From: an uncultured Clostridia bacterium
Lineage (GTDB): Bacteria > Bacillota > Clostridia > Oscillospirales > CAG-382
DNA length: 35,158 bases
Assembly (NCBI GenBank): GCA_947628695.1
Contig: CANRAV010000020.1
Span: forward strand, 1-35,158
Direction: 5' to 3'
In this document: one piece after another, positions 25,257 through 31,884 of the stretch
How positions within the stretch are numbered: position 1 is the first letter of the stretch
Layout: each line of letters starts with the position of its first letter
The notes under the pieces: model-generated
Databases searched by the model: none
Told to the model about the DNA's origin: nothing
Seen by the model: only the letters and a program-made list of their open reading frames with translations
Position numbers and translations under genes: made by a program

Positions 25257-25943
25257 TCAAGTTATTTCAAAAATACGATTTGCGCTGTTTACCATAGTTG
25301 AATACGAATTGCCTGCGATTATGAAATGCTCTGCCATGGTTATACCGCTGACGGAAAGAGCCCTTGACAAGGCCGTTGTCGCCATTGTGTCCTGCGTTGA
25401 GGGCTCTGTGTTACCGGCCGGGTGATTGTGAGCAAGCACAACGCAGCCGGCATTGGCGGAAATCGCCGCCGCAACAACATCGCGTACTCTTAACGTAACT
25501 GCGTCAAAGCTGCCTTTTGCCAAAAGCTGCACCTTTATAAGGGTGCCGTTGTTGTTAAGCATAAGCATATATATCAGTTCGTCCGTTATTCCCTGATAAA
25601 GCTTTACAAGATAATTGCCTATGTCGTCGAAAGTGTTAAACTTTAATAAAGAAGCCGTCTCTCCGCGTATGTATCTTGTGCCAAGCTCACCGCACAACCT
25701 GATAAGCACAGCACTGTTTTTGCTTATGCCGTCGACCTTGCAAAGCTCCTCAACAGGAGCCGAAAGGACGGACTGAACGTCCCCGAAGTATGAAAGCAGC
25801 TTGTGTGCGGTCTCGTTCGTATCCCTGCGCGGTATTGCGTAAAACAGAAGAAGCTCAAGAAGATTGTGCGCAGCAAAGCAGTTTGCGCCCTCTTTGGTAA
25901 AACGTTCCCTCATTCGATCGCGGTGACCGTCGTGCAAGCCCAA
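25257..25943 (-). CDS. radC: RadC-family JAB/MPN domain protein
   Basis: The protein is 228 residues from TTG. The N-terminal part holds a helix-hairpin-helix stretch (VEELCKVDGISKNSAVLI). The C-terminal JAB domain carries the metal motif AHNHPAGNTEPSTQD (H172, H174, D185 from this start). RadC proteins are widespread but their activity is unclear; a DNA repair role was doubted and a nuclease or isopeptidase activity has been considered. The longer frame from 26024 is rejected because a promoter (25980-26008) lies inside it, while AAGGAG at 25953-25958 is 9 bases before the TTG at 25943, matching the usual family beginning, HDGHRDRMRERF. It is followed by the MMPL gene in the same transcript. 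Confidence 0.85.
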   Translation of the reverse strand: MGLHDGHRDRMRERFTKEGANCFAAHNLLELLLFYAIPRRDTNETAHKLLSYFGDVQSVLSAPVEELCKVDGISKNSAVLIRLCGELGTRYIRGETASLLKFNTFDDIGNYLVKLYQGITDELIYMLMLNNNGTLIKVQLLAKGSFDAVTLRVRDVVAAAISANAGCVVLAHNHPAGNTEPSTQDTMATTALSRALSVSGITMAEHFIIAGNSYSTMVNSANRIFEIT

Positions 25944-25979
25944 GTACAACAGCTCCTTTTCTTTAAAGTCATATATAAA

Positions 25980-26008
25980 AATATAATCCGTTAATTTTGC
26001 TTTGTCAA
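25980..26008 (-). promoter_or_regulatory. Sigma-A promoter of radC
   Basis: TTGACA (26003-26008) and TATATT (25980-25985) on the minus strand with a 17-base spacer. Expected start near 25973; leader about 30 bases to the TTG at 25943. Confidence 0.75.
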
Positions 26009-26048
26009 TAGAAATAAAGAACATTCAAACAAAACTTTTAATAATCCC

Positions 26049-26077
26049 TTGATTCCGGCGCATAAATGAGTTATAAT
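26049..26077 (+). promoter_or_regulatory. Sigma-A promoter of the DUF3737-patB operon
   Basis: TTGATT (26049-26054) and TATAAT (26072-26077), spacer 17. Divergent from the radC promoter, with only about 40 bases between the two -35 elements. Confidence 0.75.
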
Positions 26078-26117
26078 TAACCTTGCGGCAAATATTACAT
26101 AAAACAGAGGTAAAGCG

Positions 26118-26963
26118 ATGAACGAGATAAAACAGGGCTATTACGTTGGCGAACGTCCACTTTTCGGCGAAAAGGATTTGATAATAAAGGACACAATTTT
26201 TACAGACGGAGAGTCGCCTTTAAAGGAAAGCTCCAATATAAAGCTGTACGGTTCCATGTTTAAGTGGAAATATCCGCTGTGGTACGCGAATGATGTGTAC
26301 GCAAAGGACTGCGTTTGGTTTGAAAATGCGCGTGCGGGCGTTTGGTATACAGACAACGTGACGGTTGAAAGCTGCCTAATAGAAGCGCCTAAGAACTTCC
26401 GCCGCTGTAAAGGCGTTGTTCTTCGCGACGTTTCCTTCACCAACGCCGCCGAAACGCTTTGGAGCTGTGAAGACGTGACCCTTGAAAAAGTCACAGCTAA
26501 GGGCGATTATTTCGCCATGAACAGCAAAAACATGAAAGTTGACGGTCTTTCGCTTTACGGCAACTACTCCTTCGACGGCGCAAACGACGTTGAAGTGCAC
26601 GGTTCGAAGCTTTTGTCAAAGGACGCGTTCTGGAACGGAAGCAATGTTACAGTTTACGACTCGTTCATTTCCGGAGAATACCTCGGCTGGAATGCCAAGA
26701 ACCTGACACTTGTCAACTGCACCGTGGAAAGCCTTCAGGGGATGTGCTATATAGATAATCTCGTTATGAAAAACTGCAAGCTTATAAATACAACGCTTGC
26801 CTTTGAGTACTCGTCCGTCGAGGCGGATATATCAAGCAAAATAGACAGCGTCTTAAACCCGACCTCCGGCAGGATTACCGCGGAAAGCATAGGTGAGCTT
26901 ATTATTCAAAGCGACCGTGTCGACCCTTCTAAAACCGTTATAGTCTGTAAGGAGGGCAAGTGA
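26118..26963 (+). CDS. DUF3737 family parallel beta-helix protein
   Basis: This 281-residue protein matches the DUF3737 family in layout and in pieces such as YFVGERPLF-like YYVGERPLFGEKDLIIKDT, ESPLKES and the repeated short beta turns. The middle is a run of about 20-residue rungs with alternating hydrophobic residues and ND/NV/KN turns (for example ANDVYAKDCVWF, TDNVTVESCLI, SEDVTLEKV-like CEDVTLEKV), a right-handed beta-helix. The family has no assigned activity. There is no signal peptide, so it is cytoplasmic. AGAGGTAAAGCG precedes the ATG. The stop overlaps the next ATG (TGATG), so it is coupled to the PatB/MalY gene. Confidence 0.8.
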   Translation: MNEIKQGYYVGERPLFGEKDLIIKDTIFTDGESPLKESSNIKLYGSMFKWKYPLWYANDVYAKDCVWFENARAGVWYTDNVTVESCLIEAPKNFRRCKGVVLRDVSFTNAAETLWSCEDVTLEKVTAKGDYFAMNSKNMKVDGLSLYGNYSFDGANDVEVHGSKLLSKDAFWNGSNVTVYDSFISGEYLGWNAKNLTLVNCTVESLQGMCYIDNLVMKNCKLINTTLAFEYSSVEADISSKIDSVLNPTSGRITAESIGELIIQSDRVDPSKTVIVCKEGK

Positions 26964-28132
26964 TGAAATACGATTTTGATACGGTTGTAAGCCGCAAAAA
27001 CACGTCCTCGCTTAAATGGGACGTTCGCGAAGGCGAGCTTCCCATGTGGGTTGCCGATATGGACTTTAAAGCTGCTCCCGAAATAAGGGAAGAGCTGCAA
27101 AGGCGCTTAGACCACGGAATTTTCGGTTATTCAGTGATCGGGGACGAGTGGTATTCGGCAATATGCAGCTGGGGGGAAAAGCGCCACGGCTTCAAGATTG
27201 AGAAGGATTGGCTTGTCTTCTGCACTGGCGTTATTCCCGCCTTGTCTTCAATTGTAAGGAAGCTTACCACACCGGGCGAAAACGTCCTTGTGCAAACCCC
27301 GGTTTACAACATATTTTTTAACTCTATCGAAAACAACGGAAGAAGAGTGCTGCCTTCAGACCTCGTTTACAACGGAAATGATTATTCCGTTGACTTTGAC
27401 GACCTTGAAAGCAAGCTTGCGGACCCGCAGACGACGCTTATGATACTTTGCAACCCACACAACCCGATAGGAAAGATTTGGGACAGAGAGACGCTTGCAC
27501 GCATCGGAAGCCTTGCAAAAAAGCACAGCGTCATTGTGGTTTCCGATGAAATACACTGCGACATAACTGACCCCGACAAGAGGTACGTACCCTTTGCTTC
27601 TGTCAATGAAGAGTGCAGGATGAACAGTATAACCTGTATTGCACCAACAAAGGCTTTCAACATAGCGGGGCTGCAAACAGCAGCCGTATGTGTGCCGAAT
27701 CCCGTTTTAAGGCATAAAGTGTGGCGCGCACTTAACACCGACGAGGCAGCAGAGCCGAACGCCTTTGCGGCAACTGCGGCGATTGCGGCCTTTACAAAGG
27801 GCGAGGATTGGCTTGACAGCCTGCTTTTATACATTTACAAAAACAAGCAGACTGTAAAAGAGTTTCTGAACAAAAACATCCCGCAGATACACCTTGTTCC
27901 CTCGGAGGCTACATATCTGCTTTGGCTTGACTGCGGCGGTCTTTGCGAAAACGCAGACGTTTTCCAAAGCTTTCTGCGCGATAAAACGGGGCTTTATGTG
28001 ACCGAGGGCTCGCACTACGGCGAAGCGGGAAGGCGCTTCCTGCGGCTGAACATCGCCTGCCCGCGTGAAACCCTTATGGATGGGCTTGAAAGGCTTCGCA
28101 AAGGGGCAGAGCTTTTTATATCGAATAATTAA
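26963..28132 (+). CDS. PatB/MalY-type C-S lyase (PLP enzyme)
   Basis: The protein is 389 residues. It is a fold-type I aminotransferase-like enzyme; pyridoxal phosphate is bound by Lys230 in APTKAFNIAGLQ, and PMWVADMDF, GIFGYSV, NPHNPIGKIW and SDEIHCDI are typical of the PatB/MalY branch. Such enzymes cleave cystathionine or cysteine conjugates to a thiol, pyruvate and ammonia, and can also have aminotransferase or regulatory roles (MalY). ATG at 26963 follows GGAGGG and overlaps the DUF3737 stop. Substrate preference is not visible. Terminator follows at 28139. Confidence 0.9.
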   Translation: MKYDFDTVVSRKNTSSLKWDVREGELPMWVADMDFKAAPEIREELQRRLDHGIFGYSVIGDEWYSAICSWGEKRHGFKIEKDWLVFCTGVIPALSSIVRKLTTPGENVLVQTPVYNIFFNSIENNGRRVLPSDLVYNGNDYSVDFDDLESKLADPQTTLMILCNPHNPIGKIWDRETLARIGSLAKKHSVIVVSDEIHCDITDPDKRYVPFASVNEECRMNSITCIAPTKAFNIAGLQTAAVCVPNPVLRHKVWRALNTDEAAEPNAFAATAAIAAFTKGEDWLDSLLLYIYKNKQTVKEFLNKNIPQIHLVPSEATYLLWLDCGGLCENADVFQSFLRDKTGLYVTEGSHYGEAGRRFLRLNIACPRETLMDGLERLRKGAELFISNN

Positions 28133-28138
28133 AACGGC

Positions 28139-28166
28139 TGCGCGGCGAAAAACTTTTCGCCGCGCA
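28139..28166. terminator. Bidirectional terminator between patB and the AKR gene
   Basis: A 12-base perfect stem (28139-28150 with 28155-28166) around four bases; seven to nine of the pairs are G/C. It lies between two converging genes with stops 40 bases apart; T-rich sequence on the plus side, A-rich flank for the minus side. Confidence 0.8.
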
Positions 28167-28172
28167 CTTAAT

Positions 28173-29282
28173 TTATTCACCGAAATACGCGGCAATTTCG
28201 CGCATTTTTTCACTTTGCTTCACAAAAAAGGGGCACCTCTTGTTGCAATGGCCGCAGTCGGCGCATCTGCCTGCCTTTACGGCAAGCTTTTCATAATGCT
28301 TTGCAGCCATTTTATCGCCGGCAAGGGCAAGGTCATAGTATTTGTTCACAAGCCCTATGTTTATGCCGCGCGGGCATGGCAGGCAGTGGTTGCAGTATAC
28401 GCAGCTGCCGCGTATCGATTCCGGAACAAAGTCTGCTATTTCGGAATAGTCCTTGTCCCTTTCCGAAGCGTCCAAATATTCAAGCAGAATATTCAAATCG
28501 GAAAGTCCACGTACACCGGGCAGTACCGACAAAACGCCCGGCCGGTCAAGCGCATAGCTTATGCACTGCGTCCGTGAGAGAGCAGTGCCGAAGGGTGAAG
28601 TTGACGCCTGCAGAAGCTTACCGCCCTGAAAGGGCTTCATAACCGTAATTCCCACACCCTCTGATTTGCATTTGCTGAAAAGGCTGCGCCGTTCTGCGTT
28701 TGTCCCCAGTCCGGTTTCGTCCCCAAATTCAAGGTCATATGCGGGGTTTACCGAAAACATCATAAGGTCTGCGTCTACGTTGTCAATAAGGGTGCTTGCC
28801 ACCGACGGGGTGTGAGACGAGAAGCCGATGTGCCTTGCTACACCCTCGTTTTTAAGCTTGTACGCAAAGTCAAGTACGCCGGCTGAGACGAGGTTTACAA
28901 AGTCCTCCTCTTCGTCTACGCAATGCAAAAAAACAAAGTCAACGTAATTGACGCCAAGGGTTTTCAGCTGCCAATAAAAGGTCCTTTCAATTTTCACAAG
29001 ATCTCGCGACCAGCCGTATTCGCCCTTTTCGTTGTATACGGCGCCGAGATGCAGTTGAAACATAACCTTTTCACGCTGTCCCCTTATTGCCCTTCCAAAA
29101 GGAGCGTAAACGTTGCTTCCGCCTGCACAAAGGTCAAAAAAGTTTATCCCGTTGTCTATGGCTATACGAACAACTTTTTCTATCTCACTGTCTGTGCTGC
29201 CTTGAATACCGCCCATGCCAAGGCCGATAACGCTTAAATTTTCGCCGTCCTTCCCACGGGGCAAATGTCTGTATTCCATCAT
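28173..29282 (-). CDS. Aldo/keto reductase with 2[4Fe-4S] C-terminal domain
   Basis: The protein is 369 residues. A TIM-barrel reductase (about 1-290) is followed by a ferredoxin-like tail with two cysteine clusters, CVYCNHCLPCP and CADCGHCNKRCP. The barrel is divergent: where most members have D-x-A-x-x-Y, this one reads FDLCAGGSNVYAPFG, and in alignment with the neighbouring reductase the catalytic Lys position falls on His (FQLHLG). The catalytic-region His is kept (FVFLHCVD). It may therefore not be a simple NADPH carbonyl reductase. AGGT precedes the ATG by 7 bases. It follows the next reductase by 10 bases and is the last gene of that operon. Confidence 0.82.
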   Translation of the reverse strand: MMEYRHLPRGKDGENLSVIGLGMGGIQGSTDSEIEKVVRIAIDNGINFFDLCAGGSNVYAPFGRAIRGQREKVMFQLHLGAVYNEKGEYGWSRDLVKIERTFYWQLKTLGVNYVDFVFLHCVDEEEDFVNLVSAGVLDFAYKLKNEGVARHIGFSSHTPSVASTLIDNVDADLMMFSVNPAYDLEFGDETGLGTNAERRSLFSKCKSEGVGITVMKPFQGGKLLQASTSPFGTALSRTQCISYALDRPGVLSVLPGVRGLSDLNILLEYLDASERDKDYSEIADFVPESIRGSCVYCNHCLPCPRGINIGLVNKYYDLALAGDKMAAKHYEKLAVKAGRCADCGHCNKRCPFFVKQSEKMREIAAYFGE

Positions 29283-29292
29283 AGCCTTGACC

Positions 29293-30417
29293 TCACTCGA
29301 AGTTTGCGGCGCATTCCTTAAGGCGTGAGATAACGTTTATCTGCTGCGGGCAGGCACCTTCGCACTGACCGCAGGCGACGCAGTCCGATGCTTTTCCGCC
29401 GTCCTTTACCGCCGACGCATACATGCGTTTTCCTTCTTCCATGTTTTCCCATACAAGCTGCACATTTCTTGCTGCAAAAATATCGGGGATATGTATGCCC
29501 ATGGGGCAGCCTGCCGTGCAGTATCTGCAGCCGGTACAGGGTATGGAGTTTACATCGGCCAGGGCTTTCTGCGCCCTTGCGACGGTTTCCCTTTCCGACG
29601 CGTCAAGAGGCTTGAAATCCTTCATGTAGGACAAATTGTCCTCCATCTGCTCCATATTCGACATGCCCGAAAGGACGGTTATAATGCCGTCAAGAGACGC
29701 GGCAAAGCGAATTGCCCAGGAAGCGAAGGACGCCTTTTCGTCGGCCGATTTGAATATCCGCCGCACTGCCTCCGGCGGCTGTGCCAGCGCGCCGCCCTTG
29801 ACAGGCTCCATCACCACAACAGACTTCCCGTGTTTCCTTGCGACTTCGTAATTTGCCCTTGAAGCGACCTCCGGATTTTCCCAATCCGCATAATTTATTT
29901 GCAGCTGAACAAAGTCTGCGTCCGGATGCTCCGTTAGAAGCTTGTCTAAAAGCTTCGGAGACGCGTGGAACGAAAAGCCCCAATGCTTTATAAGCCCTTT
30001 GGCCTTTTGCTCCTTTACAAAGTCCCATATACCGTATTCGTCGTACTTTTTGTAATTGCCCTCTTGAAGAGCGTGGAGAAGGTAATAGTCAAAATAGCCT
30101 GCACCTGTGCGTTCAAGGCTTGTGTAGAACTGCTGCTTTGCGGACTTTTCGTCACTTGCACCCATCCAGGCACAAAGCTTTGTCGCCAAAGTGAAGCTTT
30201 CCCTTGGGTATCTGTTCACCAACGCTGCCTTTGCTGCTTTTTCCGACTCGCCCCCGTCGTAGACGTAAGCCGTGTCGAAATAGCTGAGCCCGGCCGACAT
30301 AAATTTGTCAACCATCTGCTTTGTCTGCTCTATGTCTATGCCGCCGTCTTCAGTTTTTGGAAGCCGCATAAGACCAAAGCCAAGCTTGGGTGTGTTTTCA
30401 CCGAAATACTTTTCCAT
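29293..30417 (-). CDS. Aldo/keto reductase with 2[4Fe-4S] C-terminal domain
   Basis: The protein is 374 residues. The barrel has the usual catalytic pieces: FDTAYVYDGGESE (Asp and Tyr), LATKLC (Lys) and YYLLHAL (His). The C-terminal 80 residues carry two clusters, CTGCRYCTAGCP and CVACGQCEGACP, each followed by a conserved hydrophobic run, as in the ferredoxin-linked group of reductases in anaerobes. It probably passes electrons between a carbonyl or flavin partner and iron-sulfur clusters in the cytoplasm; the substrate is unknown. GGAGGT precedes the ATG. It lies 22 bases after the flavin-reductase-like gene and about 10 before the second reductase. Confidence 0.88.
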   Translation of the reverse strand: MEKYFGENTPKLGFGLMRLPKTEDGGIDIEQTKQMVDKFMSAGLSYFDTAYVYDGGESEKAAKAALVNRYPRESFTLATKLCAWMGASDEKSAKQQFYTSLERTGAGYFDYYLLHALQEGNYKKYDEYGIWDFVKEQKAKGLIKHWGFSFHASPKLLDKLLTEHPDADFVQLQINYADWENPEVASRANYEVARKHGKSVVVMEPVKGGALAQPPEAVRRIFKSADEKASFASWAIRFAASLDGIITVLSGMSNMEQMEDNLSYMKDFKPLDASERETVARAQKALADVNSIPCTGCRYCTAGCPMGIHIPDIFAARNVQLVWENMEEGKRMYASAVKDGGKASDCVACGQCEGACPQQINVISRLKECAANFE

Positions 30418-30439
30418 GTGTGACCTCCGTATTAAAAGC

Positions 30440-31009
30440 TTATTTCAGAAATTTTTCACCGCTCTTCCAAGCGTCGCCAACCTTTTTGCCTATGGCGTAA
30501 TAGCCGTTCCTCATTTGATCAAAGACAAAAGCGTTAAGCTTCTCTGCGTCGATCTTTCCTTCGCCGTCTAAAACGCTTTCGTCGGCAAGAACGTTTACTA
30601 TTCTTCCGAGTATGCGAAGACCGTATGGCTCTTCCTCTACCCTTTCAAGCCTGCATTCAAGCGTCAAAGGGTATTCCTCAATGACAGGAGCGTCTACGCG
30701 GGTGCTCTTTACGGCGTGCAGACCTGTGCGCTTGAATTTGTCTTTTACCTTGTTTGCGGATGCAGTACCCAAAAAGTCCGATTCCGAAAGCGTGTCAATA
30801 CCGGGAACGGCAAGAGTAAACGCACCGCGCGCCTTGATGTTTGCAACGGTTTTATGCGACGCCTCTAAGTTTAACGCCACCGTGTCGCTGTCGCAGATCC
30901 CGCCCCAGGCCATCATCATAACGTCGACGGAACCGTCCTCGTTGTAAGTGCCTATCATGTAGGTAGGCATGGGAAACAGATAGGGTTTTGCCCCGAAATC
31001 CTTCTTCAT
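30440..31009 (-). CDS. Flavin reductase-like (FMN-binding split barrel) protein
   Basis: The protein is 189 residues. The split-barrel fold is shown by PTYMIGTYNEDGSVDVMMMA, AWGGICDSDTVAL, and the flavin-site stretch KTVANIKARGAFTLAVPG followed by FLGTASANKVKDKF. The length and the ending match flavoredoxin/flavin reductase-like proteins of anaerobes, which bind FMN and pass electrons. AAAGGCGG lies before the ATG. It is the first gene of a three-gene operon with two iron-sulfur aldo/keto reductases, so it may supply or take electrons from them. Promoter at 31051-31079. Confidence 0.87.
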   Translation of the reverse strand: MKKDFGAKPYLFPMPTYMIGTYNEDGSVDVMMMAWGGICDSDTVALNLEASHKTVANIKARGAFTLAVPGIDTLSESDFLGTASANKVKDKFKRTGLHAVKSTRVDAPVIEEYPLTLECRLERVEEEPYGLRILGRIVNVLADESVLDGEGKIDAEKLNAFVFDQMRNGYYAIGKKVGDAWKSGEKFLK

Positions 31010-31050
31010 AGTTAACCGCCTTTCAATTTTTTATTTCAATTCATAGTAAA

Positions 31051-31079
31051 ATTATACACGAAAAAACAGAAAATTTCAA
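31051..31079 (-). promoter_or_regulatory. Sigma-A promoter of the flavin/AKR operon
   Basis: TTGAAA (31074-31079) and TATAAT (31051-31056) on the minus strand with a 17-base spacer; leader of about 35 bases to the ATG at 31009. Confidence 0.78.
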
Positions 31080-31106
31080 TAGCAATTTCGAAAATATAGG
31101 CAAAAA

Positions 31107-31699
31107 TTATTTGTCTTTGTATTCGACTTCTATTACAACTTCGTCGTCGTGCTTTTTTGCATCCTTTGAAGCGGAAAAAGCGGCGAACAGGTTTTGTATA
31201 CCCTCCGCAAGAAGCGTTATGCCGAAAATAACAACAAAAAGCTTACTGCTGCCACCGGGTCTGAACATCAAAACGATACCGAGAATTGCGGAAATTACGG
31301 AAAAAACTACCGCAGGCTTCCACTGCCCCGTAAACCCGCTTTTGTATGCAGCCCATATTTTAAACGCGCTGTCAAAAAAGATCGAAGCGCCGAGAGCGAT
31401 ACAGATAAAGCGCATTAGACTTTCGGGGTTTATCAGCATAATAAGACCTATTACAACCGAAATTATCCCGAAGTACAGGTCAAACCTGAAAAATGCGCCC
31501 AATATATCGGACGAAAAGTAGCTTAAAAGCCTGACGCAGCCGAAAATAATAAGCAGAAGCCGCAAAGTATGCCAATCAGGTTTACCGTAAGAGACGGCAC
31601 CGCGATAAACACAATGCCCAAAATGCAGCACAGAACCGAGCTTGCGGTATAGCCGTATTTTGCGGCAAGAAACGAAAAGCCGGAATTAAATTTTTTCAT
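31107..31699 (-). pseudogene. DUF308/HdeD-type membrane protein, frameshifted
   Basis: A gene with a clear start reads MKKFNSGFSFLAAKYGYTAS from an ATG at 31699 (AGGGG eight bases before, promoter at 31735-31763) and continues through VLCCILGIVFIAVP to IGILCGF, then runs into a TAA after 58 codons. The other frame picks up at LLLIIFGCVRLLSYF and goes on with family-like helices (FGIISVVIGLIMLINPES, FICIALGASIFFDS, VVFSVISAILGIVLMF) to an acidic tail at 31107. Joining the frames needs one extra base near 31555-31562 (for example GGCTTCTGC reading as GGCCTTCTGC), which restores G-L-L-L-I-I-F. This could be a real mutation or an assembly error. Function in the family is unknown; HdeD is linked to acid stress. 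Confidence 0.75.
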
Positions 31700-31734
31700 A
31701 CTTTTTCCCCTTTTATTTAAACCTTCTATGATCT

Positions 31735-31763
31735 ATTATACACCAAAATATTCCGTAATGCAA
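31735..31763 (-). promoter_or_regulatory. Sigma-A promoter of the DUF308 gene
   Basis: TTGCAT (31758-31763) and TATAAT (31735-31740) on the minus strand, spacer 17; about 29 bases before the ATG at 31699. It confirms that the gene starts upstream of the frame visible from 31631. Confidence 0.7.
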
Positions 31764-31813
31764 CAAAAAACTATACGAAAACAGTGATTTATTTTTTCTT
31801 TTTAAAAAAACTG

Positions 31814-31842
31814 TTGTGAAAAGCTTTGCTTTAAGCTATAAT
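31814..31842 (+). promoter_or_regulatory. Sigma-A promoter of the GH2 glycosidase gene
   Basis: TTGTGA (31814-31819) and TATAAT (31837-31842), spacer 17. An in-frame ATG at 31816 lies inside this promoter, so the start must be later, at the GTG at 31885. Confidence 0.7.
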
Positions 31843-31884
31843 GTATGTGCGAAAGCACAGAAAAAGCACACGGAGGTACTTAAC

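Noticed and set aside
31545-31565. Programmed -1 frameshift in the DUF308 gene
   Set aside because: No X-XXY-YYZ heptamer is in the right phase; the shift is better explained by a missing base.
31816-31884. N-terminal extension of the GH2 enzyme from an ATG at 31816
   Set aside because: This ATG lies within the promoter (31814-31842); the GTG at 31885 has GGAGG at the right distance and starts the family's normal first residues.
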